NCBI GenBank assembly: GCA_002427995.1
Contig: DIZV01000039.1
Location: 2,665-7,741, forward strand
Source: Chloroflexi bacterium UBA6019
GTDB taxonomy: Bacteria; Chloroflexota; Dormibacteria; Dormibacterales; Dormibacteraceae
Direction of reading: 5' to 3'
Length of the DNA stretch: 5,077 nucleotides
Part shown: positions 5,048-5,077 of the stretch, piece after piece
How the letters are laid out: every line of letters starts with the position of its first letter
How positions within the stretch are numbered: position 1 is the stretch's first letter
The notes under the pieces: model-generated
Database searches by the model: none
Told to the model about the DNA's origin: nothing
The model's input: the letters and a program-made list of their open reading frames with translations, nothing else
Program-made: the position numbers and the translations under genes

Positions 5048-5077
5048 TCGGGTGTACGGTGGCGCGATTCGCCGGCG
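5048..5077. other. Uncharacterised downstream tail
   Basis: Thirty bases follow the DUF255 stop. They contain a short GGCG/CGCC inverted repeat around a 5-base loop, but no T run and no start codon with a ribosome site. The window ends too soon to say whether a terminator or another gene follows. Confidence 0.3.

Noticed and set aside
5052..5077. Short GC-rich inverted repeat after the DUF255 stop as a terminator
   Set aside because: The stem is only about 4-5 bp, no T run follows, and the window ends immediately afterwards.

Overview
The window is GC-rich bacterial DNA. Coding is dense, Leu codons are almost all CTC/CTG, two of the five genes start with GTG, and the downstream genes overlap by 4 bases (ATGA, GTGA). 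This fits a high-GC lineage such as Actinobacteriota (for example Thermoleophilia) or a GC-rich Chloroflexota-like organism. That placement is inferred from composition and gene content only; no marker gene is present.

Two transcription units diverge from about 1048-1108. Leftward (minus strand) are a FixX-type ferredoxin (760-1047) and a thioredoxin reductase (716 to the left edge, C-terminus missing). They are separated by a 43-base gap holding two inverted repeats. Rightward (plus strand) is a thiamine-salvage unit: a probable promoter with -10 TAGAAT at 1098-1103, a TPP riboswitch at about 1109-1198, an NCS1/CytX-type permease (1200-2582), the HMP/HMP-P kinase ThiD (2579-3370), and a DUF255/YyaL-type protein with a thioredoxin-like domain (from 3367). 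The last 30 bases hold nothing I can identify.

The riboswitch, permease and kinase form a coherent module. When TPP is low, the riboswitch allows translation of the permease, which probably imports hydroxymethylpyrimidine (HMP). ThiD then phosphorylates HMP to HMP-PP for thiamine phosphate synthesis. The aptamer's closing helix shares bases with the permease Shine-Dalgarno, suggesting translational control. The DUF255 gene is tied to the unit by a 4-base overlap, although no role in thiamine metabolism is established for it.

The main oddity is that the DUF255 gene is split by a +1 frame change at about 4216-4222. Homology-like sequence continues in the next frame to 5047 with no further stop. 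This may be a recent mutation, an assembly error or, less likely, programmed frameshifting. I found no CRISPR array, transposon, tRNA or rRNA, and no clearly novel system. The points most worth checking are the frame break, the riboswitch/start-codon layout, the palindrome in the divergent promoter region and the ferredoxin-thioredoxin reductase pairing.
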